A stretch of DNA of 64,000 nt from Theristus sp. LFF4_11 (lineage: Eukaryota; Nematoda; Chromadorea; Monhysterida; Xyalidae), in NCBI GenBank assembly GCA_030248135.1, contig JASANC010005541.1, forward strand, positions 1 to 64,000, written 5' to 3'. A program made the position numbers and the translations under genes. The number at the start of each line of letters is the position of its first letter. Positions within the stretch are counted from its first letter, which is position 1. Shown one piece after another: positions 1-10,078 of this stretch. The notes beneath the pieces were generated by a model that saw only the letters and a program-made list of their open reading frames with translations, did no database searches and was not told where the DNA came from.

Positions 1-822
1 CCAGGAAACTATTTTGTTCGGTTATGAAACAACTTTAGACAAAAATTGCCCAATTTTTGACCCAAAAAGGGGCCGGGGCAAAAAAATTAACTAGATTTTC
101 AAAATCTACAGCTGCAATTACCCCAGGAAATTTTTTTGTTTGGTTATGAAACAATTTCAGACAAAAATTGAAAGGGCGACATTTGAAACCAGGTCAAAAC
201 CTCCGAACTTTTGAAAGTGCCCAATCTTTTGCCCAAAAAATAGTCGGGGCAAAAAAGTAATTAGATTTTCAAAATCTACGGATGAAATTACCCTAGGAAA
301 CTATTTTGTTCGGTTATGAAACAATTTTAGACAAAAATTGAAAGGGCGAACACTTAAAACCAGGTGAAAACCCTGCGAACTTTTAAAAATACCCAATTTT
401 TTACCCAAAAACAGGGTCTGGGTAAAAAATTAACTCAATTTGCAAAATCTCCGGATGGAATTACCCCAGGAAACATTTTTGTTCACCTGTCAAAATGTTG
501 CAGGTAAAAATTGAAAGGGCGAACACATATTGATTACATAGCTGAAAAAAAAGGAGAAACAAGAATAAGTAACCAACTTTTCAGAATAGGTTTTTCGTGT
601 CTACAACGGACGTAAAGAAGTCTGGTGGAATTTTCTCTTCGGCACAGTTAGCAACCACTGCAGGTCTCTTCGTGTGCACAGTAACAAGTTTCCAGCATGT
701 ATGTTCGTTGCTGTAGGACAACGCGGAAATTTTAAAAACCCGCGCAGGTCCATATTCAGCCATATAATGCGTGATGCGCTGTCCGCTCGCTGCCGCTCGC
801 TCGCGCATCCGCATGATTGGGG
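1..822 (+). repeat. Family A composite repeat, 3' part (truncated by window start)
   Basis: Tandem units of about 175 bp that contain 'ttgaaagggcgaacac' and 'ttaccccaggaaa' repeat from position 1 to about 520. A shared tail with 'aggtttttcgtgtctaca' follows and ends in a stem-loop at about 764-818, where ATGCGTGATGCGC pairs with GCGCATCCGCAT. The same order occurs at 19,480-20,341, so this is the 3' end of the element seen complete at 11,862-20,345. Similarity to that copy stops right after the hairpin. No coding capacity is evident. Confidence 0.75.
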
Positions 823-854
823 GAACGACAAAAACCACATGCAATGCGTTTCAA

Positions 855-1130
855 ATATTATTTTCGTGCGAAGGAGGCGGAGTAATGTTGAATGATATAT
901 GTGCAGAAAAGCCGCACAGATGAAAAACTGTTTCGCGCTCGAACGTAATTCGAGTATGAAATAAAATAAATTTGTTCAGTGAGACAAAATTCAGATTGTT
1001 TTTTTTCTCAATTTCTTGCACAAATCTGTCGTCAGAATACGCAAGTTCTGCTGATTTCAAATTGCCGCACAGCCGTAAAGCGTTTTCTCTATCTGTGCGT
1101 GCAAACGCATATTGGGTCACATTTAATAAC
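855..1130 (+). repeat. Interspersed repeat family R, uninterrupted copy
   Basis: The motif 'aggcggagtaatgttgaat' followed by 'aaaagccgcaca' recurs at 22,770-22,870 and 52,105-52,230. Its second half, 'gctgatttcaaattgccgc', recurs at 57,140-57,200. This copy is continuous, whereas the 52-57 kb copy is split by an hAT element. That makes this the empty-site reference for that insertion. Function unknown. Confidence 0.7.
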
Positions 1131-1140
1131 AAATATAATA

Positions 1141-1400
1141 CCGTAAAGTCTTGCATATAAAGTCTCCGCATATAAATTTGAAAATCAAATTTTTCTGAAA
1201 AAAGTGGAATTTTGTGTAACAACCTTATAAGTGGGAGGAGGTCTTATAAAGCGAACATTAGAAAGTCCGGGCCTTATAAGCTAAATAGGACTTCGACCAA
1301 GTCAAAATTTTGAATTTTTTGGTTTCCCGCCGTGTGACACTCCGCCCACTTTTAGGTGGGGGTCTTAAAATGGGAAGAACCTTACATGCAAGACTGTACG
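1141..1400. mobile_element. MITE family E, copy 1 (TA-flanked, Tc1/mariner-like)
   Basis: A ~260-bp non-coding element with inverted ends. The left end is CCGTAAAGTCTTGCATATAA and the degenerate right end is TTACATGCAAGACTGTACG. The internal tract 'ccgcccacttttaggtgggg' is shared with the copies at 22,911-23,150 and 24,429-24,690. A TA dinucleotide precedes the left end. It lies 130 bp upstream of the first visible GH27 exon. Confidence 0.75.
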
Positions 1401-1534
1401 TTAATTTACAGGGATTTTCTGGGTGAATAGTGAAAATGCTCGGCAATGCACTTTTTACGGTTTTTAAAGGTAAATTCGGGGTTTTAAAAGGCCGAAATTG
1501 GGGAGGGGGCATTTGATGGGATGTCTGATTTCAG

Positions 1535-4500
1535 TATCTGATGGTTACGCATCAGTTGGCTATAACACCGTGCATGTGGATGACTGCTGGATGGAATCGC
1601 AGCGAAATCGCATCACTGGTCAGTTGGCAGCAAATCAAACACGCTTCCCATCGGGCATTGCACGTCTCGCACATTACGTAAGTGAATGAACAAACTGTGC
1701 TGCCATTCTTCTGTGTATTTATTTGGTATTGCAACTCAGAACTTGCAACCACATACAGTATGTTTCTTTAAACCTGTCATCTTTCAAGCAGAGCCCGTAG
1801 CAAACTAACAACGAAACAGGATCCATTTGAAAAAAGAAGACACATTTAGCCATAAACAGGATTTTTGAGTCCCATGCAGAATTTTTTTTACATCCTACAC
1901 TTCATCCTGCACTGCACTGCATTTTGCACAGCATCGGTAAAGAAAATTCTGAAAGTGACTGTACGGAGGCACATCCACACAGTCACTTTCAGAAAAAACT
2001 TTACCGATGCAGTGCAGGATGCAAATTTTTTCTGCGTGCCAACCAAACCAAAACCCGACCAACCTTCACTTTTCCTGACCAATGCTCTGTATATTCTGCG
2101 TGAAAACTAACAGGTAAACAAAGTGCACATGTGTTTTGCTTTCTGTTGCAGATGCACTCTCGAGGCCTGCGATTTGGCATTTATGCAGACCTTGGCCAGA
2201 CCACTTGCGCCGGCTACCCGGGCAGTGCGGGTCATCTACGACAGGACGCCGATCAGTTTGCGCATTGGGGCGTTGATTACTTGAAATTGGACGGTTGCAA
2301 CATTGGTTTGCACCAATTGGATAATGGTAGGTAAGGTACAGTCGTACTGTAGTCTGAAGTAGTCACAAACACACAGGCGCACATTTTGCAGGAGTGCGCA
2401 CATGCTCAGAAAAATAATTCACGTGCAGATGCACACTTGTTGATTCAGATTCACTTCAACTTTTTGGAAGCAAAAAACGGTTGCATCTGCATTGTTTTCA
2501 GAAGAAAAAACTGTTTTTGCTTAACGAAACTTTTCAAGTGCGCTGATTTGTGCATGTGAATCGATAAGTGCACGAACATGCTCTAAAAAAGCGCTTTTGT
2601 ACACACGTAGATTACCCCAAGATGGGCGCTTATTTGAATGCGACAGGCCGGCGAATTGCTTACTCATGCAGTTGGCCATTCTATCACACCCATCACAATT
2701 CAACTGTTCGTCCCACGTAACAGCGTTTTTCTTTGTTTGGGAATCGTTTTAGTTTCTGTGGATCCACCCTACGACCGCAGTTCGCTGTCGAGTGTGGTGA
2801 TGAACTGGATGTGACCCTGCTTTAAACCAAGGTCTGCGGAATGTGCCTCATTGCAGCTTAAGGCCCGTTCACACTGACGTATGCGTATACGGCACATCAC
2901 GTCGCATCTCTTTAGGTCCCGTGTTATTTGCATACTGCCGTTCATGCAGACGCATGCATGTACGGCACAGCACGGCACGTTAGGTCTTGTGTTATTGCAT
3001 ATTACCGTTCATGGAGACGTGCCTTTGACGTACGTCAGCAAATGTCAGTATGAACCAGCCTTTACAGGAGCCGGCCGGACGGCTCGGCATCGCTGCTACT
3101 GATTCCACAGCTCTCATTCGATTTGCCGCTCGTCAAGCTGTCCCACAACGAGGGCTTGCCATAGCCATGGATTCTCATTCGTTCGATAGTCGCAATGATA
3201 ATCAGTACGCACAATGAGTTATTGGTCTCTCGCTTGAATTTCAAATCCGTGAATTTTTGTGACAATAATAATAACTGTTGCAGTTGATTACGATTCAGAG
3301 ACTTTTCGCGAGACCTTTCACGTTTTGCGCCAGTGTCTATTGGACGTGGCCGTGAGTTTTGTCACCCAAGTCGCCCCCACGTCTGACTAAAGGCGCCAAG
3401 ACGGATTGCGCAGACGCCCTAAACGTGGGGCGACCACACGACACCCATACTCTTGCTACACGAGGACGAGGCCAAACGGTGTTGGTTTTTTATTCGCTTA
3501 TGGTGAAGGAAGGGGCAGAATACACCGAATCAACCGCTGGCACTGGCAATAAAAGCACTAAAGCATAAAAAACCAACCAAAGTTGTTCAACTATTGCACG
3601 TGTCACCCTCGTGGCCTGGTGGTAGTGCGTTAGACTACAGTCTGTGCGCTCGGGGGATCGAGCCCCGCCGAGGGGTGTATAGGCACTTAATGACAGAGAA
3701 AACTCGATGGGCGCCCTACTCAATGGCGTTCTGTACGCTTCTCTGGGTTAGCCCTGGCTAAAAACGGGATCGTCTCAAACTGGCCAGACTCAATCTGGCT
3801 CCGGTCTCAATTGGGCCAGTTTCAATCTGGCTCGGCTCAATCTGGCTCGGCTCAATCTGGCTCGGCTCAATCGGGCTCGGCTCAATCGGGCTCGGCTTAA
3901 TCTGGCTTGTTTCAATCTGGCCAGACAGAATTTTTTATTATATCTTTGTGTGTGTCTTCTATTTATGTCATAAAATTGTGGGAATGTAAACAAATAAACG
4001 CTTTTTGGTTTCCCTTTTTGCCTTGGTTTCTGCAAGAATGCATGTTTTTCGAGTTATATTGAACCAATTTTTACACTTCTTTTACCTTTCCTGACCAATT
4101 TTTTGTCATGATTTCAAATCTGAACATAGATTTTTCATAAAGACACAAAATGAGAAGTTATCGAGAGACGGAAAAACAAGAAAGCAACAAAAAGAGAATA
4201 ACCAACTGTAGAAGACAGCGACAGAAACATGATATTCGGTGAAAGCGATTCCAAGCCGTTTGGCTCCTGTTATGAGACATACCCCACGGACTTCGGTTCG
4301 TAGTTGAGTTCCGGACAGCAACAAGCAACCACGAAACACTCATTGTGGCGTATTGATCGCATTGTGCATGAACATTGCATATGAGAGGCACTGTTTGTTT
4401 TCAGCCCTCATATGGTGTGTAGCTTCTTTGAGCTGTACAGCAGGCTGGTTGTTATGTACCATTTTCCTGGCTTGATTTGGACCATTTGTGAAGTTCCGCC

Positions 4501-7500
4501 CCCATTTGTCAAGTGTCACTTCATATCTCCTTCCATACACTGGGGTTCGGGGGCAGGTCAAAATATGGCATGGTAGGTCATTCTACGGCAGTTGCAAAAT
4601 TGCAATATTTTGACCCCCCGGTCAAAATATGGCGGGGTTCAAAATATGGCATGACACCGGCTTTTCGGCTTCTGTGGACAAGTTGTTTCAGTGCGCGATC
4701 TGACGGAATGACTCTGACGGAATACACGTTGACTTCTTCAGACAACGCCAAATTGCGGCTTCAGGATCAGACGTGAGGTGCTTTGGAGAGCTTCTGACAT
4801 GTTGGTGACCTTCGGAGTCAAGCAGCAGATCTTGGTTGTGGATTCTCTTTGCATTTTGCACGCCATTGTTATTAGATGTTGACACGCTTCGGGTTCACAA
4901 ACAGCTGAAAATTTACTGCACTCTAAATAAACGACAGAAAATTCAACCGAAACCAAAAGTTTGATAATAATTTTCATTCAAAAAAGTGGGAAAACAACTG
5001 GACAGAACGAATTTCACGCAAATAATTCATGAAGGATGGATGCAAAATCTTTTGAAAATACATTATAAGATACAAGATGCACAAAAAGTCACGAAAAAAC
5101 AAAAGACAGGTTTCGTGTGGCATCTCTGACATTGTAAACCATTCTGTTGTAAATGCTCTAAATTTACACATCGTCTTCATCGCTTTTCTGTGCACTCATG
5201 TGCGCACCGCTGTACAAGGTGCAAGTCATACCATTGTTTTTTATACTTGTTACGTGTCAAGAAACACAGACCATTATTGACCGCCATGTGTGTCTTTGTG
5301 TGCGTGCGTTTTACTTCTCCCCCGTGAGCGTGTGCAGTGCACACACGCATGCAATAACAAATTCTGTCTGGCCAGATTGAAACAAGCCAGATTAAGCCGA
5401 GCCCGATTGAGCCGAGCCCGATTGAGCCGAGCCAGATTGAGCCGAGCCAGATTGAGCCGAGCCCGATTGAAACTGGCCTGATTGAGACCGGAGCCAGATT
5501 GAGTCTGGCCAATTTGAGACCGACCCGCTAAAAACATCGCCTAAAAATCACAACAACAACAACAACAACAACGTGTGGAAGATCAACAACACAATAAAGT
5601 ATCTTAGCAAAGTTACCGGTGGGAAAGATGTGCGGTCGTGTAACGAACCTGACATTTCGAAAGTAGAAAGACGCCGAGACAGCAACGAGCGTTTTTGTGC
5701 AGGCTGATTATAAAACAGCCGGGGAGCACTGTCACCAGTGGCGTGTGTTCACCGACGTTGCACCAAGCTGGCAATCAATACAATCAATCGTTGATTTTGT
5801 GGACCACAATCAAATGCAGCTGTCAGCGGCTGTGCACCCAGGAAGCTGGATGGACCCAGACATGGTACGCATGCATTCGAGAAGTGAACGGGCGCCAAAA
5901 TGGCCACCACACTGGCTCCCACTCTTCATACCGTAAAGTCTTTCGTAAGCCTCTCTCGACCCCCAAAAGTGTGTGGTGTGTCACACGGCGGAAACTAAAA
6001 AAATTCAAATTTTGATTTTATCATTAAAATCCCACCCGTTCATATATAAGATCGGCTCTTTATAGGGCTTTTTTGTTTTTGCTGAAGAAACCCATAGAAC
6101 GTGTTTTAAGTACGACGGCTTGAACAGACCAAACAGGCTTGAAATAATTGACTTTTCAGCCGAAAAAGTGTTGAAAACGTGCAAAAGCGGGCTTTACATT
6201 AAATCTCAGGGCGATGTCGTTGGAGAAGATCGATATAGAAAGGACGCTGTTGTCGCGTTTTTTATGGTTGTTGGCTACAATGCCACAGAAAAATTGGAAT
6301 AAACTTGAATAAATAAACAGCAAATCACAACTTATGAGCTCTAGAAAACAGACACACGATGACGAGGACAACAACAAAATTCCACCCTTTTTGTCAAATT
6401 TTTTGATTGTCAAATTTTATAAGGGCACCTTAATTATGAGGATACCGTATTACTTCCAATAAACCCCCATGGGGGATTAATACGCGACTTTTAGGGGTGA
6501 GGGTTTATTGGTGGGGGGGGATTATTGGTGGGGGGGGGGGGGTTATTTACAAACAAATTCTTGGGGGTGGGGGTTTGTTGAAAAATGGCAAAAATACCTT
6601 GTATGGCATGCAAGAAAGTCGCAGAAACTTCTACTTTTCACAGAGATTTCCTTTTGTAACAGACTTTTGTAATGAAATTACCATCATCCCTTTGGAAATT
6701 TCACCAATGTCACTGCATTCAGCCACTGAATTCGCTGGGTATGTATTTCAAACAGGTTTCCATTAACCCCCATGGGGGACTATTTGTGGGGGGGATTATT
6801 CGGAAACTTGTCGTGGGGGTGGGGGTTTATTGGTGGGGGGAATAATGGTGGGGGGGGGGGGGGTTTAATGGGGGTAATACGGTATAACGGTATGAGGTTG
6901 TGACCAGTTGGCTAGGCTCGTGTACTATTCCGGCCCGCGAAATTCCGGCCCGTAGAATTCCGGCCCGCTCATTCCGGCCCGAAGAATTCCGGCCCGAAGA
7001 ATTCCGGCCCGGAGAATTCCGGCCCGGAGAATTTTCGCCAGCAAGAACAATATTAAACCACACGAAGTGATTTTTGGTAAATAAATTCTTGTGATTTTTT
7101 ATTTTTGTTTAGAACTTGCTTGCAGTGACTTGTTGTAGGTTCCTAATCCTAAGCCAAGCCTTTTTGATAAGGTAAAAGGGTCACAAATCCTGTTCATGAT
7201 AAAAAATTTAAAAATTTAGTTGTAGTTTCTTTTTTCCAAAAGGTTTCATTTTCCAAAAAAGCAAACAGGACGAACATCATTGAAAATACACTGTAACATG
7301 TGAACATCGATATTTTTATTTTATTATTTCATTACCAAAATCACTTCGTGTGGTTTAATATTGTTCGTGCTGGCGAAAATTCTCCGGGCCGGAATTCTCC
7401 GGGCCGGAATTCTTCGGGCCGGAATTCTTCGGGCCGGAATGAGCGGGCCGGAATTCTTCAGGCCGGAATTAGCGGGCCGGAATTGTACCCCCCCGAGTTG

Positions 7501-9239
7501 GCTAAAGTTGATACTTCGCTTTTAAACCTTCTAAAGGAATAATCTTCTGTGGTTGACACAGATGGTGCAGGTAAACTGGATGTGTACAGTACATATAAAA
7601 TGTACATCATATCAAAAAACCCATTGTCGCTTGCACATTCAACATTCACACGAGCGTCAACTTTCCAAATTTTTTGATCCTCAAACATTCATGCTTCACG
7701 TTGCACTTGTTTTCAGCTTGTGATTGGCCAGCCGCACATGCTGAGCGTGCAGCAAGCGAAGACACAAATATCGCTCTGGAGCATTTGGTTTTTCTTTAGC
7801 TTTTTTCAGCATTTTTCTTCTTCTTTGTTAGGCCGAATTGAAAGGAACCAAAATTTTGCCGACATTGTTTCTGGCTCATTACAAAAACTACAGTTTTTGC
7901 ACAAGCACAAAACACCGAAAAATGAATTTAGATTGACAACTCAGGTCTGCGCCACTGATAATGTCGAACGATCTGCGCTTGGTCACAGAAGAGTTTCGGC
8001 GCGTTCTGCAGAATCGCGACATCATTGAGATCGATCAGGACCCCCTAGGCGTCATGGGCCTGATGATACGAAATGTACAGCACGTTTGTTGCATGCGCTA
8101 CAGGATATGTATTCTAATGTGATGCAGCGAAATTACGTCATTCGACTCAAACGCTTGATAAATACTAGATTTTCTAAATTAGCGTTCAGATAGCGTCAAA
8201 GGCAGTTAGCTAGAAGCGTCACCTCTGTCAGTTTCCAACACCCGATTGTCGATTTCTTTACGGTGTGAATTTTGTTGTGTGAAGAGGAAATCTAAATTAT
8301 ACTGCAGGTTTTTCAAACGTTTCTCTGCGTTCTTTGTTTGAAAACCTAAGCTTTCGTTTTTAAAGGCAACTGGCGATTGTTAAAGCCAGCTGGCATTTTT
8401 ATGATGAAAGCACCAGGTTTTTTCCATCAAGCGTGATACGCATTTTCATCCACAGCAACGCTTTTTTTAATCTGATTAAACCCTTCACGTAAAAAAAAGC
8501 GAGAAGTTCTCTAGTGCCTGAGCATGTCACTCAGGCGTTTCAAACAAATGAAGTAAATTTGGTCTGCGTTCGGATAAATCTAAAAGCAATTAACTTTCCA
8601 TCTGGATTTCAGTTTGATTGGACTTTTCTCTAAGTAATCGTGATATTATGGATTTAGATGGTCTTTGTGTGATGCGGATTTGCAGTTTTCTCTTCAGACA
8701 AGTGGAATCTCCGTGTATCGCAAGCCGATCATGCCGGTGTGCACGAATCGCACGTCTTTCGCATTGCTCGCATTCAACAGGAACACGACAACCGCTGTGA
8801 GTCGTTTTTTGCTTCGAGTTCGACTTAAGAACTTCAGTTCTGAAAACAAGCACAAGTTGTATCATGAGTACGCAACACGCCCTTTTGTCAAAATTCAATC
8901 CGAAATCCATTCCAAAAATTCATGCCACATGCAAAAATTTATGTGGTGCTTCGCGTCGCTTGTGCATTTTTTTGTGAAAATGTGAAATGGATTTTGGCAT
9001 TTTTTATGAGCGCGCAGAGAAACGTGTCTATCCAATTGTCGGAGGTCGGACTAATCGACAGCGGTGGCTACAAAGTGACGCAGCTGTGGGCGGAGTCGGC
9101 CAGTGGAGATGGCACATCGCAATGGCACGATGACATTTTGCTGCCAGAACACAGCTTGCACGGAGTGGTGCCTGCGATGGGCGTGCTCGTCTGGAGAGCG
9201 CACTTGCTTAGCGCTCTGCCTTGGCTTATCGCCATGTGA
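1535..9239 (+). CDS. GH27 alpha-galactosidase / alpha-N-acetylgalactosaminidase, 5'-partial, multi-exon
   Basis: Visible exons are 1535-1677, 2152-2326, 3284-3351, 5703-5864, 7717-7787, 7945-8074, 8698-8796 and 9018-9239 (stop TGA). Each has GT-AG borders and all phases join (0, 1, 0, 0, 2, 0, 0). The product would be a lysosomal or secreted retaining glycosidase that removes terminal alpha-Gal or alpha-GalNAc. Family hallmarks are HVDDCWM, GIYADLG with TCAGYPGS, the nucleophile block YLKLDGC, the acid/base block [21 protein letters not shown] and IDQDPLG. A beta-rich C-terminal domain follows and ends in an unusual hydrophobic tail, [11 protein letters not shown]. The N-terminal (beta/alpha)8 start (usually ...PPMGW...) must lie upstream of the window. 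The family segment around Y-S-C-S/E-W-P, between exons 3 and 4, was not found. The gene is therefore either missing one exon in my model or damaged. The intron there carries a SINE and a foldback element. Confidence 0.9.
2152..2326 (+). CDS. GH27 exon with the catalytic nucleophile
   Basis: A 175-bp exon, phase 0 to phase 1. The acceptor is 'tttctgttgcag' and the donor 'AATG|gtaggt'. It encodes the strand-loop with [17 protein letters not shown], then [15 protein letters not shown]. By family knowledge the Asp in LKLDGC is the nucleophile (Asp170 in human GLA). The Cys pair in TCAGYP and DGC matches the conserved disulfide positions. This is the strongest single piece of evidence for GH27 identity. 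Confidence 0.92.
2395..2600. repeat. Interspersed inverted repeat (family I), copy 1
   Basis: Contains 'ttttcagaagaaaaaac' and 'gtgaatcgataagtgcac', also found at 42,190-42,330. Sequences around TGCACGAACATG are arranged as loose inverted repeats. It lies in a GH27 intron and is not coding. No target duplication could be fixed. Confidence 0.45.
2861..3061. mobile_element. PIF/Harbinger-like MITE (family P), copy 1
   Basis: A 201-bp element with inverted ends AGGCCCGTTCACACTGAC and ...GTCAGTATGAACCAGCCT, flanked on both sides by TTA (2858-2860 and 3062-3064). A 3-bp TWA duplication with short GGC-type ends is characteristic of PIF/Harbinger. A relative with TAA duplication lies at 41,508-41,700. 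Confidence 0.75.
3606..3756 (+). repeat. tRNA-derived SINE, copy 1 (5' part; 3' part at 5,527-5,575)
   Basis: The 5' region looks like a tRNA pol III promoter, with box A TGGCCTGGTGG (3612-3622) and box B-like GGATCGAGCCC (3655-3665). A non-tRNA body and a CAA-rich tail follow. The tail resumes at 5,527 because foldback element B1 is inserted at GCTAAAAAC. A second copy lies inverted at about 10,855-11,072. The acceptor stem is degenerate, so this is not a functional tRNA. Confidence 0.85.
3766..5526. mobile_element. Foldback (Mutator-type) element B1 with minisatellite terminal repeats
   Basis: A 1,761-bp element. Each end is a tandem array of 15-bp units (CTCAATCTGGCTCGG) capped by GGGATCGTCTCAAACTGG (left) or its GGGTCGGTCTCAAATTGG counterpart (right). 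The arrays at 3,780-3,930 and 5,365-5,520 are in inverted orientation. It is flanked by a perfect 9-bp duplication GCTAAAAAC (3757-3765 and 5527-5535) and splits a SINE. The related SINE at 10.9 kb shows the uninterrupted site. A 9-bp duplication with long tandem-repeat TIRs is typical of Mutator-superfamily foldback elements. No transposase ORF is visible. Confidence 0.88.
5703..5864 (+). CDS. GH27 exon with the acid/base residue
   Basis: A 162-bp exon in phase 0 on both sides, encoding [18 protein letters not shown] and then [10 protein letters not shown]. It joins directly to LVIG in the next exon to give the family DPDMLVIG block that holds the acid/base Asp. It starts 127 bp downstream of the end of the disrupted SINE at 5,575, so a very large insertion lies close upstream of a catalytic exon. 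Confidence 0.9.
5933..6440. repeat. Degenerate MITE E-like element in GH27 intron
   Basis: Starts with 'taccgtaaagtctttcgtaa' and retains 'tgtcacacggcgga' and 'caaattttgatttt' of family E. Its right part ends near 'ttataagggcacct' and abuts MITE D1. It is too diverged for me to define both ends. Confidence 0.5.
6445..6882. mobile_element. G-rich TA-flanked MITE (family D), copy 1
   Basis: A 438-bp element with ends CCGTATTAC and GTAATACGG, flanked by TA. It has a near-palindromic CCCCCATGGGGG and long runs of G (up to 14) in GGGGGTGGGGGTTTATTGG-like tracts. The G runs all lie on this strand, so G-quadruplex formation is plausible. Other copies are at 26,925-27,385, 35,908-36,361 (inverted), 37,075 onward (partial), 41,127-41,199 and 58,897-58,926 (fragments). 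Confidence 0.8.
6915..7495. mobile_element. Foldback element C1 (EcoRI-rich minisatellite ends)
   Basis: A 581-bp inverted-repeat element. Both arms are arrays of ~15-bp units GAATTCCGGCCCG (left) and CGGGCCGGAATTC (right), followed inward by the conserved junction CACACGAAGTGATTTT. It is flanked by AGTTGGCTA at 6906-6914 and 7496-7504, a 9-bp duplication that matches the size seen for B1 and B2. Partial relatives lie at 24,705-25,075, 57,595-57,680 and 58,940-59,265. Non-coding. Confidence 0.85.
8075..8697 (+). other. GH27 intron, nothing recognised
   Basis: AT-rich intronic sequence between the exons ending 8074 and starting 8698. I found no open module, tandem array or inverted ends, apart from a short stretch near 8,500 that weakly resembles family N. 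Confidence 0.6.
9018..9239 (+). CDS. GH27 terminal exon (C-terminal beta domain)
   Basis: A 222-bp terminal exon in phase 0, acceptor 'gagcgcgcag', 73 codons plus TGA. It encodes [10 protein letters not shown], then [19 protein letters not shown], consistent with the antiparallel beta C-terminal domain of GH27 enzymes. The last ~14 residues are hydrophobic, which is unusual for the family. No AATAAA was seen just downstream; family N repeat sequence begins about 25 bp after the stop. Confidence 0.8.
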   Translation, partial: RNVSIQLSEVGLIDSGGYKVTQLWAESASGDGTSQWHDDILLPEHSLHGVVPAMGVLVWRAHLLSALPWLIAM

Positions 9240-9264
9240 CAATTTCTTGATTTAGCCTGTTTAT

Positions 9265-9475
9265 TTGAACGTATTCTTAATGACGTAATGTGCTTATAAA
9301 AAGCATGCGCTTTATCATGCGCAGCCCCCAGCAACTCGAACTTTCAGTTCGGCTGATGCACGTGAAAAAAAATGCGAAGGGATAAACCAGACAAATTTTT
9401 GTGTCTCTGAATGTTATCGGACGTTTCCAAAACAGGTGACGTCATTCCACTCGAACACGTTTGAAAGAATGTACA
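9265..9475. repeat. Family N repeat (TGACGTCA-containing), copy 1
   Basis: Diverged inverted ends resembling 'attcaaacgtgtccgac...tgacgtcat'. The right end reads 'gtgacgtcattccactcgaacacgtttgaaa'. Better copies lie at 21,565-21,800, 33,000-33,235, 33,345-33,540 and 48,960-49,100. It occupies the GH27 3' flank. Confidence 0.5.
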
Positions 9476-10078
9476 ATAATGCGTGTGCACGCTCATTTGC
9501 TGGTAAAGAGTTTGCAGTTCAACAGCATACTGTGTGCATGTTCACTCGCACTTTGCATGCAATCATTGCCTTATTCCACTAAGGTATTGGTAAAAGCGAA
9601 GCTTTTGATTTTGTTTTTGTTTTTAAACACAGCTGATGTGCAATGTCTGTTTAGTGTTTACAGCGTCCCTTGCCTTGTAACTTTCTATCTTGTTTTAAAA
9701 ATCTATAAAAACAGGCATGTACGTGCCTGATGTATGTATGGTTGAAAGTTGAAACATCTACATTAGTTACTGTTTAATATTTGTGAAATAATGTGAAATG
9801 AAAACTTGTAAAGAAATGGCTTGGCAACGCATGAACAATGATGAAAATATCAACGGTGCTGTTTAAAGTCATCTCATTAGGTAAGCGAACTCTATAGTGT
9901 CATGCTTATATCCTATTGAAAATTTTGCTAACTCCATTAAAAACGCCACAAAGCGTTTTGATTGAACAGAACCAAACAAGTTCCAGTAAATTTCACGCTT
10001 TCCTCAAAGTTTTAGTGGTCAACTTGGCCAGCGCTGAATCTTCGTTGTGTTCTAATCAGACGGCACTCAACGGACAAG

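Noticed and set aside
3452..3528. Missing GH27 exon, frame with [15 protein letters not shown]
   Set aside because: Position and length are suggestive, but the S-C-x-W-P motif is absent and neither border has a good splice site in the right phase.
3606..3675. tRNA gene
   Set aside because: A box A and box B-like pair are present, but the acceptor stem does not fold and an inverted, diverged second copy with the same non-tRNA body exists; this is a SINE head.
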